From the NCBI GenBank assembly GCA_963693315.1, contig OY856186.1, forward strand, positions 381,066,768 to 381,130,767: a DNA stretch of 64,000 nt, read 5' to 3'. Origin of the DNA: Diogma glabrata. Taxonomy: Eukaryota > Arthropoda > Insecta > Diptera > Cylindrotomidae. Under the pieces are notes generated by a model, which made no database searches, was not told the DNA's origin, and worked only from the letters and a program-made list of their open reading frames with translations. Position 1 is the first letter of the stretch. Every line of letters starts with the position of its first letter. Below are positions 21,470-31,698 of the stretch, one piece after another. A program made the translations under genes and the position numbers.

Positions 21470-21906
21470 ATTCATCACATGTGACGGCATGTGATGACAA
21501 TCATTCTCAACTCCGTCTTCTGGTCCTCGACATTTCTTCATGCAAGACTTTCCTCGTTGATACAGGTGCCGAAGTTTCAGTTCTCCCCGCTACTATGGAG
21601 GAAAAAATTTCAAGAAAATCAGACTTCTACCTCTACGCAGCTAACGCGACTAAAGTTAGCACTTACGGTACACGGTCTTTAAACTTAAACATTGGTCTCA
21701 GACGTGTGTTCTGTCAGACCTTTGTTATAGCCGATGTTACCACTCCTATTCTAGGAGCGGATTTTCTCAATAAATACGGCCTTTTAGTGAACATTAAAAA
21801 CCGACGTCTTGTCGATCCACTAACTTCTCTATTTACTTTGGCTAAACTCTCCACTTCTCCAGCACCTTCTTTAACTTTGATCAACGATTCGGTCAATGTA
21901 GAAATT
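21464..21906 (+). pseudogene. CsRn1 protease, first part of pol
   Basis: In the -1 frame relative to gag. It encodes RLLVLDIS, the aspartic protease active site FLVDTGAEVSVLPA (about 25 residues in) and the flap/C-terminal block ILGADFLNKYGLLVN. The frame runs into the LTR of the inserted element at 21907 and stops within it at 21931-21933. The original frame continued ...VEI then LDLL at 32785. Only the insertion breaks it. Confidence 0.85.
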
Positions 21907-22988
21907 TATAAAAATTGGACCTTTGGTAACTAAATTAATTTACCCGGGATGCCGTTTATCCCCAAACGAAACTTAACTTTGGAAATCTCTTATAGCTGGA
22001 ATTTATTTTTCCATCAAAAAAAAAATTAATAAGTACAAAAATCTAACGAAAAGATAGTAATCATAATAATATAAATAATAAAAACCTTATTTTATATTCT
22101 GTTGTTGATGCTGTTTCCACCAGTTGCAATACCATGCTCCAAAGTTGTTGAATATATCGTTCTGAATGAGCAGAGATATTATTTCGGGTACCCAGTGAAT
22201 TCCTTTAAGCCAATATTTGTTTAATTCCTGATTTGAAATATAGAATATCCATTTGGAACTACGCACCACTACTATTGTTGCTATTATTAATCAAAAACCT
22301 TGACATCTTTTTGATAATCCAGATTTGTATTATATATATCGAAAACAAAGAACATCTGGTGTCACAGGATGAAACATTTTCATTAATGTTAACTTCTTAT
22401 AAAATGGACAATTACAAGTCACAATTGGCCATAATAAATTTTTTATTGTATTCTTATTAATGTTTACAACCATAACACAATAATAATTTCATTGTAAATT
22501 TGACTTATAATATTTTGTAATTGATGGACTTGTATTATTTCACATCACATTAATTAGCAATTAACTTAAAAAAAGCCCACATATATCTTAACACATTAAT
22601 GAATCTAGTTTTATGTAATGTTTTCACAAACTCAATTGAACATTTTATTTTAAGATTCAAAAACAGAATGAGCCTATTTCTAAAACAAAATGTGTTTTTG
22701 TTGATTCTTTTTGACATCTTATCATGTCAAAATAGCTCGGGTAATACTAAAAAAAAATTCAATAAAGATTAATAACGACATCTGTTTGTTAGAATTGGAA
22801 ATAAAAATTTAGTACGTTCGTTGCTTTTTATGGTACAATTGAAATTTAACTAGCAGTTAAGTATTAGAAAATTTTAAATTATTGTTAATGTGAAAATGAA
22901 TGGAAACTAATGAAATACATCTTTATTGAATTGAAAACGAAGATGAATTTGGTTTTATTATTGTTTCGTGATTATTGCGATCGTTACA
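21907..22988 (-). repeat. Minus-strand Ty3/gypsy 3' LTR (1082 bp)
   Basis: Matches 31699-32780 with constant offset and no indels, and appears identical where checked. On the minus strand it begins TGTAACGATCGC and ends CCAATTTTTATA. Short ORFs inside it occur identically in both LTRs and are not supported as genes. Confidence 0.93.
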
Positions 22989-23318
22989 CCATGAATTCAA
23001 GGTAGAAACCAAGATTTCTACTCTTGAAATCACAAAAACGTCGCCATCCCCTCCATGACAGAAAACCACCGAACTACTTCCACCTATTAAACTGTATCTG
23101 GGATCGAGATACCAATGGTAACCAGCGTCAGGGTCGATGATCAATTTCAATACTCATGAAGTTCCTAGGAACTATCAGTGAGTACCGAAATCGATCATCC
23201 ATCCATCTAACGTCAGCACCATTGAAACCTCGATACAACCAGTAATATATGATGCTGAAGATGTGAACCCCAGAGACGACAACCAGCCAGAGGAACGACC
23301 CTACCTAACGAACAGACA
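22989..23318 (-). other. Region between pol and the 3' LTR
   Basis: 330 bp without an ORF of note. The minus strand contains a purine-rich stretch ATGGAGGGGATGG (about 23047-23060) that could be the plus-strand primer, although it lies about 60 bp from the LTR edge. A small hairpin, GTAGAAATC...GGTTTCTAC, separates the two. Confidence 0.4.
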
Positions 23319-26300
23319 TCATTCTCTGATGTCTTTCGCGTGATGGACTCCAAGACTCTTACCGCTCATATCTATGCACTCATAGAGTACATTTCCAATC
23401 TTAGTCTTAATCATTGCAGGTAAGAACTTTGGAGCCAATTTTGCCGCGAACTTTTTGGTAGCGTCACTCAAATGATGTTGCCGTACAAACACACGTTGTT
23501 GTGGTTGAAAAGTCCGTAGTTTAGATCGCAGGTTGTACTGATGTTGCGATTTCTTGAAAGCTGCTTTCAAATTCTGTTGAACTCGATTCCTGAGCAGAGT
23601 CAAATGATCAGCGCGTTCTATTTCCTCACCAGCATCTTCACCAAGCTTGTGTAGTGATCTCAACAATTGGTAGGTATTTCCATCCGATATTGGATGTTGA
23701 CCAAATAATAGATAGTAAGGTGAGTACTTGGTAGCTGAATGTACTGCAGCCCGCAGTGCATAAGCGATTTCACCAATTAATGAATCCCACTTGGTATGTT
23801 GACCTTTTATGAACGCTCGAATTGCTGCTAGAACTGACCTATTGACCCGCTCTGACGCGTTGCTTTGAGGACTATAGACACCGGTCCTAATGTGTTTAAT
23901 GCCGAAATCTGACAAAAGACTTTGAAAGTTCCTACTAGTGAACTGTTTGCCATTGTCACTGTGCAGAAACTCTGGTACCCCATATGTAAGAAACACTTCG
24001 TTCTTCAGAAAAGCATTCACCTTCGGTGAAGTTGCGTTCCTAAGTGGTTTCAGTAGTACAAACTTCGTAGCATGATCCAGAACTACCAATAACACCGTAT
24101 TCCCAAGTGTAGAACGAGGATACGGTCCCAAAAAATCTATATAGACTCTCTGCCATGGACGTGCTGTTTCGAATTGATATTGCATCGGAGGACGCAATAT
24201 CTGATTCGTGGCTTTTGTTTGTTTACATGTGTCGCAGGACACAACATAGTTGTGTACCTGTGACGCCATGCCCGGCCAATAATAAAGACGTCGAAGTAAT
24301 TCTAAAGTCTTTTTAACACCTCCATGAGCAGCAGTACTATCATCATGATGTCTCTGAATCATGTTTGAAGTCATCGGTTTTGGTACCCAGAGTTTCCACA
24401 CAGGAACATCGTTGGGTATTGCATCAGATCTTGGCTCAATACGTATGTATAGCTTATCATCCACGACTTTAACAGATGGAAAGTCCTTGGGTGATGATTG
24501 AACTTTAGCTATCATATCCGTATATTCTTTGTGCCGATAACCTTCATTGTCGATTTTAATGTCGTTAACATGATGTGTTAATGCTTCCGTCAATTCCTCG
24601 TGTGTATCGTCATAAAGACGAGATAGAGCATCAGGGACTATATTTTGGGTACCTTTTTGGTGGACAATGGTAAAATCCATATGTTGGAGTTTTAGGCTCC
24701 ACCTAGCCAGACGACCACTCAAGTCTTTCTGTGACATAAGCCACTTCAGACTTGAGTGATCAGTCACAATTGTAAATCGGTGACCTTCAACATAGCCCCT
24801 GAATTTCTTCACACTCAGAATTGCCGCAAGACATTCAAGCTCAGAAACAGAATAGTTTCGTTGAGCTTTATTAAGTTTTTTCGACATGAAGGCTATCGGA
24901 CACTCTTGTCCGTCTTCGTCGATCTGATACAGTACACTACCTATCCCTGTCAGACTCGCATCGCATCTAATAAAGAACTCTTTATTATAATCAGGGTTCA
25001 CTAATACCGGTGCTGTAGTCAGCAATTTTTTTAGATTTTCAAAAGCTGTCTGCGCTTCCACTGTCCATTTTAATTTTCCAGAACTTTTCTTTAATAGGTC
25101 TGTGATCGGTGATACCACGCTTGCATAGTTTGGTATGAAACGTTGGTACCAACCGGCCATACCTAATAACCGCCGAATTTGTTTAACTGTAGATGGAGCT
25201 GGGTACTCTGCTACAGCTCTTACCTTGTCAGGGTCTGTTCGAAGACCATCTTCACCAACCAAAAATCCTAAGTATTTCACCTCTCTCAGAACAAATTTAC
25301 TTTTCTTGAGGTTTATTGTTAACCCAGCCGCTCTTAACAATGAAGAGACTTTGGACAGCAATTCCATATGTTCCTGGAACGTGGAAGAGACTACCAATAG
25401 ATCATCTAAATAAACAAAGACATTTTCGTGATATTGATGTGGTATCACTTTGTGCATTAGCCGACACATTGTCTGGGGAGCATTGCACAATCCAAAGGGC
25501 ATAACCCGGAATTGATACAATGGACGACCAGGCACTGTGAAGGCTGTCTTGTCTCTAGATGCTTCTGCCAGAGGAATCTGCCAGAAAGCATCTTTGAGAT
25601 CAATACTTGAAATGTACTTTGTGCTATTTAGACGACCTAGTAAGCCATCAATCAAGGGAAGTGGGTAAGCGTCCTTTTTAGTTAGTGAATTGACACGACG
25701 GCTATCAATACATAATCTGTTTTTACCAGATTCTTTTTGTACCAGCACCACTGGTGAGCACCAAGAACTGTTACTCTCTTCGATCACGCCCATTTGAAGC
25801 ATCCGGTCGAGTTCGGCATAAACCTTTAGTTGAACAGCCGGCGATGTGGGGTAATGCCTCTGTTTAACAGGTGCATTATCCCCAACATCGATGACATGTT
25901 CAACCAAAGAAGTCTTTCCGAGCCCAGACACTTCAAATGACGGGAAAGAATCCTTGATCATATCCAGTTCATGTTGCTGATCAGTGGTGAGGTTATGTAT
26001 ATTTAAAGTTTGTAGCTCTGTGCGAGTCAGTTCACTAACAAATGAAGGAACAATACCAAATTTCTCCCAGAAATCTATGCCCAGGTAGAGCTCTTCTCGT
26101 AGTCCAGGGACAATATGAAACCGCATTGGTTTAGTGGAGCCATTCACAGTTATTGGAACTTCTATGTAACCCAAAATTTTATTTGCAGTACCATCTGCCG
26201 TACGAATACACGAAGTGTACTTACGGTAAGTTGTACCTGCTGACTCCAATAATTCCAAGGAATTTCTTCCAAGTATTGTGATTGACGCTCCACTGTCCAA

Positions 26301-26639
26301 TAGTCCTGAAATGTGTTTGTCCAAAATCCTTATTGTTAATCGCGGCCGAGGATCCTTTGTTTCTGAAAGGATAGATGAAATACAAGCTTTACGAAATAAT
26401 TTCCTCATCCTCCAATATCTAATATTACGTTCTAGACGTCTAAAATACGTTCGATGTAATGATGGGAAACTAAATGTACTAGGTGATTTTATTCTGGTTT
26501 CCTGAGTGGTGATCGATCGTCCTGCGTTGCTACATCTCTCGTCGTTTTCTTCGGGCTCATTGGATGTTGAACCGAGGGTACCATCCCCGAAGCATGTACT
26601 CTCGGACGGTAGTTTAACGACGGGTGACAATATGAACAA
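23319..26639 (-). CDS. Ty3/gypsy Pol (protease, RT, RNase H, integrase)
   Basis: 1106 codons are open on the minus strand. Aspartic protease: LLDSGASITILG at residue about 113. Reverse transcriptase runs about 290-440 with LCIDSRRVN, SSIDLKDAFWQIPL, MPFGLCNAPQT and the catalytic VYLDDLLVVSS. RNase H: RCDASLTGIGSVLY and VSELECLAAI from about 555, TDHSSLKWL. The integrase zinc part HHDDSTAAHGG...C-D-T-C-K is near 780-815, followed by IDFLGPYPRS, DNGKQFTS and SPQSNASERVNRS. The C-terminus has a basic tail. The order is standard for Ty3/gypsy. The ORF overlaps the end of gag by about 150 bases in the -1 frame, so the first 30 or so codons are probably never translated. All catalytic blocks are present and no stop interrupts them. 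Confidence 0.95.
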   Translation of the reverse strand: MFILSPVVKLPSESTCFGDGTLGSTSNEPEENDERCSNAGRSITTQETRIKSPSTFSFPSLHRTYFRRLERNIRYWRMRKLFRKACISSILSETKDPRPRLTIRILDKHISGLLDSGASITILGRNSLELLESAGTTYRKYTSCIRTADGTANKILGYIEVPITVNGSTKPMRFHIVPGLREELYLGIDFWEKFGIVPSFVSELTRTELQTLNIHNLTTDQQHELDMIKDSFPSFEVSGLGKTSLVEHVIDVGDNAPVKQRHYPTSPAVQLKVYAELDRMLQMGVIEESNSSWCSPVVLVQKESGKNRLCIDSRRVNSLTKKDAYPLPLIDGLLGRLNSTKYISSIDLKDAFWQIPLAEASRDKTAFTVPGRPLYQFRVMPFGLCNAPQTMCRLMHKVIPHQYHENVFVYLDDLLVVSSTFQEHMELLSKVSSLLRAAGLTINLKKSKFVLREVKYLGFLVGEDGLRTDPDKVRAVAEYPAPSTVKQIRRLLGMAGWYQRFIPNYASVVSPITDLLKKSSGKLKWTVEAQTAFENLKKLLTTAPVLVNPDYNKEFFIRCDASLTGIGSVLYQIDEDGQECPIAFMSKKLNKAQRNYSVSELECLAAILSVKKFRGYVEGHRFTIVTDHSSLKWLMSQKDLSGRLARWSLKLQHMDFTIVHQKGTQNIVPDALSRLYDDTHEELTEALTHHVNDIKIDNEGYRHKEYTDMIAKVQSSPKDFPSVKVVDDKLYIRIEPRSDAIPNDVPVWKLWVPKPMTSNMIQRHHDDSTAAHGGVKKTLELLRRLYYWPGMASQVHNYVVSCDTCKQTKATNQILRPPMQYQFETARPWQRVYIDFLGPYPRSTLGNTVLLVVLDHATKFVLLKPLRNATSPKVNAFLKNEVFLTYGVPEFLHSDNGKQFTSRNFQSLLSDFGIKHIRTGVYSPQSNASERVNRSVLAAIRAFIKGQHTKWDSLIGEIAYALRAAVHSATKYSPYYLLFGQHPISDGNTYQLLRSLHKLGEDAGEEIERADHLTLLRNRVQQNLKAAFKKSQHQYNLRSKLRTFQPQQRVFVRQHHLSDATKKFAAKLAPKFLPAMIKTKIGNVLYECIDMSGKSLGVHHAKDIRE

Positions 26640-28288
26640 TTTGCATATATAACATCCGGCTTGTTACATTTCCAACAATATAGTTTAATTCTATTCTTAG
26701 AGCACTCAGGAGCTCGATGACCGTTTACTCCACATCTGAAACACACTATTGGTTGTCTGGATATTGATGGACCAGGTTGACTGTTGTCAGAGGTTATGCT
26801 AGGTCGCTGCAATATCCGTCTCTGTGTTGAATCCACCGCATCAATATATCCATGTTGTTCTGGTTCAGCATCCACCTCATAATCATCCATTTGCTGTACC
26901 TCGCTAATTCTTAAATTTGATGTTCTGGTTGGAACTGGTGTGGACCACAAACGTTCAAACTTCTGACATAAAGTCCGAAGTTCATCCATTGAGTGTATTG
27001 TTGCTGCTAATGTAGCATTTTTGAGATCCACACTCAGTCCCTCCCGAGCAATCTCTAGCATTTCACGATCAGCAAATGGACGTGCTAAGCGACGGTTTAA
27101 CGAACCAATCTCCACCAGATATTCGTATACGCTCTCCTTGGATTTTTGTTTACGGTTCAGAAGAACGCGCAAGATCGCCTTATCATCAGTTAGCGTACCG
27201 AAGGTCTGTAGGAGTCCCTCCCTTAGCACTGGGTAGGTCACCACCTCATATTCATGAGTTAAATTCAAATAGTATCTGTCGGCCGCTGCTTTCAGATACC
27301 GTGGTATGATAGACCTAAGGTCGTCCCATGACACACGGTCTCGTCTGGCAGCCGCCTCCACTCTATGAATGAACTCATGAATATCAGGAGAGTGACCATC
27401 CCCTGTGAAGGTTGGAACCCAATTTGAGTCATAACGACTCAAATTGTTCCCACGAACCCCTCGGTACTCCACTGGTGCTAACGCTGGAGCCGCGTCACGC
27501 CATACCTGAGGAGGTTGGTTGTATGGTGGTGGTGCTGTTAGTGGAGCTGGTGGATATATTGGTGGTAGTTGTACCTGTGGTACTGATGGATAATTTAATT
27601 GTGGTTGTGGTTGTACCAATGCTGGATTGTTATGTGTATGTTCAGACTGGAGTGATGGACCCAATTGTGGTATTGCAAAGTCCTCGGCTCTCAACCCAGA
27701 TTGCTGGAAATAAGGCGGTGGTAATTGATCTGACCGTCTCTGATGTTGCTGGTTTGGACGATTCAGACTATTTATTGTTTCCGATATTGGCCGTACTGGG
27801 ATCGGTGTGGATCTCTCATCTGGTTGAAAAGCAGGTGAAGCAGATGGAGCAGATGATACTCCTGGTTTACTCTGCATAATTGGACGTGTTGATAATGATC
27901 CTATTATACTCCAAGCGCGTGACAATTGTGAGATAGCGTAGGTGCGGGCTTCTTGCAAGTCATTGCGAGGACCCAACCTATTCATCCTACCCGTATAATG
28001 TAACACTCGATTCGCCAAACCATCCAAGAGGGTCTGATCAATCGGTGACTGAAGTCGACGTACTTGATCTAAAATAACTTGTGCTGCCTGCACCACCGTT
28101 TGAGACTCAGCTACCAAGTCTCTCGCATGAGATACCGTTACTGGAACTGCACCATGATCCACGTGGTTTCGCAGTTCCTCTGCCCAACTGACCCCTCCAA
28201 AATCCACACCCCGAACCAGACATTCGATCTGCAGTTCGGTGGGTTCCAGTCCATAGAACGGATGGTCAACGTCTAGTTGGTTTGACAT
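26489..28288 (-). CDS. Ty3/gypsy Gag
   Basis: The frame opens at 28309, but the first ATG (MSNQLDVDHPFYG) is at 28288, giving about 599 residues. The N-terminal third has helices and a proline-rich segment (about 180-290) with two PPPY words (QLPPPYFQ and TAPPPYNQ). A retrotransposon capsid-type domain follows, WVPTFTGDGHSPDIHEFI, near residue 310. Near the C-terminus is a CCHC knuckle CFRCGVNGHRAPEC, then a second cysteine pair cluster CWKC...C-SYC. The stop is TAA at 26489-26491. It overlaps pol. Length and layout fit Ty3/gypsy Gag. Confidence 0.9.
   Translation of the reverse strand: MSNQLDVDHPFYGLEPTELQIECLVRGVDFGGVSWAEELRNHVDHGAVPVTVSHARDLVAESQTVVQAAQVILDQVRRLQSPIDQTLLDGLANRVLHYTGRMNRLGPRNDLQEARTYAISQLSRAWSIIGSLSTRPIMQSKPGVSSAPSASPAFQPDERSTPIPVRPISETINSLNRPNQQHQRRSDQLPPPYFQQSGLRAEDFAIPQLGPSLQSEHTHNNPALVQPQPQLNYPSVPQVQLPPIYPPAPLTAPPPYNQPPQVWRDAAPALAPVEYRGVRGNNLSRYDSNWVPTFTGDGHSPDIHEFIHRVEAAARRDRVSWDDLRSIIPRYLKAAADRYYLNLTHEYEVVTYPVLREGLLQTFGTLTDDKAILRVLLNRKQKSKESVYEYLVEIGSLNRRLARPFADREMLEIAREGLSVDLKNATLAATIHSMDELRTLCQKFERLWSTPVPTRTSNLRISEVQQMDDYEVDAEPEQHGYIDAVDSTQRRILQRPSITSDNSQPGPSISRQPIVCFRCGVNGHRAPECSKNRIKLYCWKCNKPDVIYANCSYCHPSLNYRPRVHASGMVPSVQHPMSPKKTTRDVATQDDRSPLRKPE
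26612..26618 (-). promoter_or_regulatory. Candidate -1 frameshift site G TTA AAC
   Basis: On the minus strand, in the Gag register (TCG TTA AAC TAC), about 20 bases into the gag-pol overlap. A -1 slip here leads into the pol frame (CTA CCG TCC). GTTAAAC is a known slippery heptamer in some RNA viruses. I have not folded a downstream stimulatory structure. Confidence 0.4.
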
Positions 28289-29379
28289 TTTGATGGTAAA
28301 ATTTATCAAATCCAGAATTCACAAAATCAAACAACAATAATAAAACCAATTCTCAACAACCAAAAAAAAATGTAGAGTTAGTACGACGGAAATGTAAAAG
28401 TAAAAACAATAAAAACCGTAAAACGAAAAAAAACAACGAACGCCCCAAAAAAAAACAGAAAATTTTTGTAAAAAAACAAACTTTGTAAAGGAACAAAAAG
28501 AACCACTGTCGTAGCTAATCTTTGCTGAATCTTTCACAAAAATTCCTATAATATGTATAGTAAAATATAATTTATTTATTTAATTCCAGATATACTGAAA
28601 TATATATATATACCTAAAATTAGTTATTGACGATAGCACCCCTAAAATATATTTATTTATTTTAAAAAAAATTGAAAAATAAAAAATATTCAAAAAGGAT
28701 GTCTATTTATTGGATGCAACGTCCTAGCTCAAAATATTGATTTATTTTTTAAAAAAAATAAAAAATACTTATTTATTTCTTGACGTATTGCTTAATTAAT
28801 AAAAAATTTATTTTATTTAATTACCTAAAATTATTTAAATTTAAAAAAAATTATTTAGTTACCTAAAATTTAATTTACGAAAATTTATTTTATTTAATAA
28901 AAATTATTTATTTAATTTTTTGAAAAATTTGTTTGATTTATTTTATTTTTATTTAATATAATAAGAGATTCCCAAAATCTAGATTCGTCTGGAGACACAT
29001 AAAAGTAAGTATGGCTACAATATCCATTTTATTTAGTATTTGAATTATCGCGTTCGCGAGCCCACTCCAACAATGCATGTGAGAACCGACTAGAAAAGCC
29101 CCTAACGACCAGATTCTACAGAACAGTATCTCCCCAACCTAACAAAAACAATCGCAACTGTCACGATTAGACTCTAGGCCCATTTCTACTGACCCAGCTG
29201 CGGTTGTTCTACCTAAAAATAAATTACCATTAAACTAATGCCATAGTCGAAGAACGCTCCCGAACACCAGACTTCAAATCCTAAACTTAATGAAAACTGT
29301 CTATTGCAAGCTAAATGTAAGAGTGGAAAAATGTTGAAGTTGTGTGAGGTGAAGCCTCGATCCTGATAAAAAAAAATGA

Positions 29380-29520
29380 TTGGTTCTCCTCTTCATTTCG
29401 TTAAAGAAGCTTCTGTGCAGGGAATGGTACTACTGGTTTGTACCTAAGTACAGACCAGCAGTAGTCACTCCCTTATCACCAGAAAACTCCTTCTGAAATG
29501 AAGAGAAGAAACCAATGAAC
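29380..29520. repeat. Double inverted repeat in the leader
   Basis: Outer arms TTGGTTCTCCTCTTCATTTCG and (inverted) CTGAAATGAAGAGAAGAAACCAAT bracket an inner hairpin ACTACTGGTTTGTACCTAAG/TACAGACCAGCAGTAGT. Both are imperfect. The whole could form one long RNA stem in the element's transcript. Confidence 0.7.
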
Positions 29521-30214
29521 TTCGATCGCATGTCCATAATGGACAGAGGCGATCTAAGAACATACTTATGTTAAGGAGATAAGCCCCATGGATCCTTTGT
29601 TAGAGGTACCGCTGAGAGAAATTATCAATTACACACTTGTAATCATTACACAACAATAAAAAAATTAACACCCAAAAAAAAATCAATTAATTCTAACAAA
29701 CGCTCAACTGTAGTGGAATGTACAATATTTTCATCGCGAAATTAAAAATAGTTCGAATCTACCACAACCAAAACAGGATTTTCACCGATTATAACCATTA
29801 GTGGTAAAGAAATTAAAATCATGTATTTGTTTCACGCAGGCCAAAATGCACCGTTAAAACGAGCATCAGATTCCAGATCTAATTTATTAATGTATAAATA
29901 TTTAAATATGATCTACTATCCAATTCCTATCAATGTATAATATTTGCCAAAGCTACTCACAAAAAGTTCAAATGGCTAAATCGTTTCATCGGTTTGGTTT
30001 CTTAATTTCATCTCGTTGGTGCTATTGTAACATAACACTCCACACAAACCACTACATCCGCTTCCTATATACCAAAAATATGTACAAATATGTACAATTA
30101 TACAACAATTAACCTACTATATACACTATGTACAATGACAGTATAAAAAAACAGTCTCCGAAAAAAATTACTGCCCCAAAACGGTTTTTTTCCAAATTCA
30201 GAACAAAATACATT

Positions 30215-30865
30215 TCAAAGATGCACACAATTTCCCGGGGCCACTTGCGGTCCCAACCACCGTCGAGGGTTCTCTCCCCTGTGATTGGACTCAGAGATAG
30301 CGTTCTCTTCAGCCAATATCTCCGCATAAGCGTGCATGACTGACGAGAACTCTACCTCCTCGGCCAACCACGCTGCCTTCTGCTTCTTCCTCCTACTCTT
30401 TTTCTCCCTCCACCTTTTCCTATCCCTTTCTAGCCTCCTCAATCGATATCTCTCTCGCGCATCCATCACTTCATCCACACACTCATTCACTTCATCAACT
30501 ACCACTTCTCCTACCAACTCATTCACTTCCTCATTTACAATCTCACAAATCAATTTATCCAGAACCTCATCATATTTTTCTTCATAAATATCATCCATTA
30601 ATTCCAAAAATATTTTATGTTTTACTCCATCCAAAATCACATTTATCATTTCATCCACCACATTCCTCGCCTCAACCATTCTCTCTTTCCTCTCTTCATT
30701 CGCTCTCCCATCCACTTCATTCATCCAGGGCTCAAACCCACCTGGCCGACACCTCCTTAATAACCCCTGACCCCTCATAATTGTATACATTCTTAACAAA
30801 ATACAAAATATATAATACGAAATCCAATAACAAAGGTTATTGCAAATTTTATATAAAATATTCAA
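30215..30865 (-). CDS. Extra ORF in Ty3/gypsy leader, unknown function
   Basis: 216 codons are open on the minus strand, between the 5' LTR and gag. The first in-frame ATG gives MNILYKICNN, and a later ATG (MRGQGLLRR) is the likelier start, since the first 27 residues are hydrophobic and AT-rich. The middle is strongly acidic with many E-V-N-E and V-D-E-V repeats, probably helical or coiled coil (about residues 60-140). An arginine/lysine-rich block follows (LRRLERDRKRW, KKSRRKKQKAAW at about 145-170), then an alanine/glutamate-rich tail. I recognise no family. The charge pattern and G+C higher than the surroundings suggest real coding sequence rather than a chance frame. It could be an accessory nucleic-acid-binding protein. 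Confidence 0.5.
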   Translation of the reverse strand: MNILYKICNNLCYWISYYIFCILLRMYTIMRGQGLLRRCRPGGFEPWMNEVDGRANEERKERMVEARNVVDEMINVILDGVKHKIFLELMDDIYEEKYDEVLDKLICEIVNEEVNELVGEVVVDEVNECVDEVMDARERYRLRRLERDRKRWREKKSRRKKQKAAWLAEEVEFSSVMHAYAEILAEENAISESNHRGENPRRWLGPQVAPGNCVHL

Positions 30866-31698
30866 CTTCCCAATGTATATAAAATATTTTTACAATAAAA
30901 AAACCAAAACCATAAACTGGTTTGTATTATACCGTAGTATTACGAAAAAAAAATTAACACGTAAACCAACCTGGTCTACAACGCCCAGTTTATACAATAA
31001 CTGGTTTATAAACAAAAATCCGTACGTCGTAAAACCAACACTGGTTTTTCCCCAAAAATTCATATAATAGTAATTAATTATATATTATTATTAATAATTG
31101 TATAATAATAATTAATTTCTTTCCTAAAAATAAAAAAAACCAATAACTGGTTATCCAAAAAGTGTTTGGTAAAAATATCTCTCGCTAAAATATATTTAAA
31201 CCAATCTGGTAAATATGAAAAATTAACCGTTATTACGGTTTCTACTATCAAAACACGTTTTTGTTTTGCTACGCTGGCAACACCCACAAAACAAAAACCT
31301 AACGGGTCCTGTTTGGTTCGGCGTCACGTATAACAATTCTAACTATTTACACCTGAAAATTCGACGATATCACAATTAATTGCATTATAATTGCATCATC
31401 ATCAAAAATAGTTGTAAAATATTTATTTATTTAATATTTAATATAGAAAAAAAACCCAATACTGGTTTTACACAAAATATAAACGGTTACCTATAATAAA
31501 TCCAAAACTGGTTTATCAAAAATCTATAAAACACAAAAACCAAAAAAACTGTTTTTTCCAAAAATTTCCATAATAATATTGCGCCAAAAATAAAAATATC
31601 TATTTTTGCGCCTAAAAAAATATGACTCATCAAAAAATATCACTAAACCCATATAAAAAATAACCACAAAAACCAAAGTCTTTGTTTCAAGCGCCATG

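Larger units (their letters stand above)
28310..31698 (-). other. Long leader of the minus-strand Ty3/gypsy element
   Basis: About 3.4 kb separates the 5' LTR from gag, far more than usual. It is very AT-rich near gag (28540-28980), has a strong inverted repeat at 29380-29520 and an extra ORF at 30215-30865. From about 30880 to 31650 it is peppered with CTGGTTT-type words (AACTGGTTT, CCAACACTGGTTT). The primer site region beside the LTR reads CATGGCGCTTGAAAC on the minus strand. Confidence 0.6.

Noticed and set aside
22233..22460. 75-codon ORF present identically at 32025-32252
   Set aside because: The identity only reflects the two LTR copies. Composition is AT-rich and no domain is seen.
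22989..23318. Envelope gene of the minus-strand Ty3/gypsy element
   Set aside because: Only 330 bp remain between pol and the LTR and no open frame of useful length exists on the coding strand.
27412..27879. 155-codon plus-strand ORF rich in V, L and D
   Set aside because: It is the antisense shadow of the proline- and glutamine-rich part of gag.
28319..28537. 72-codon hydrophobic ORF just upstream of gag
   Set aside because: Very rich in F, Y and L from an A/T-biased strand, with no distinctive motif. A real membrane protein cannot be excluded but is unsupported.
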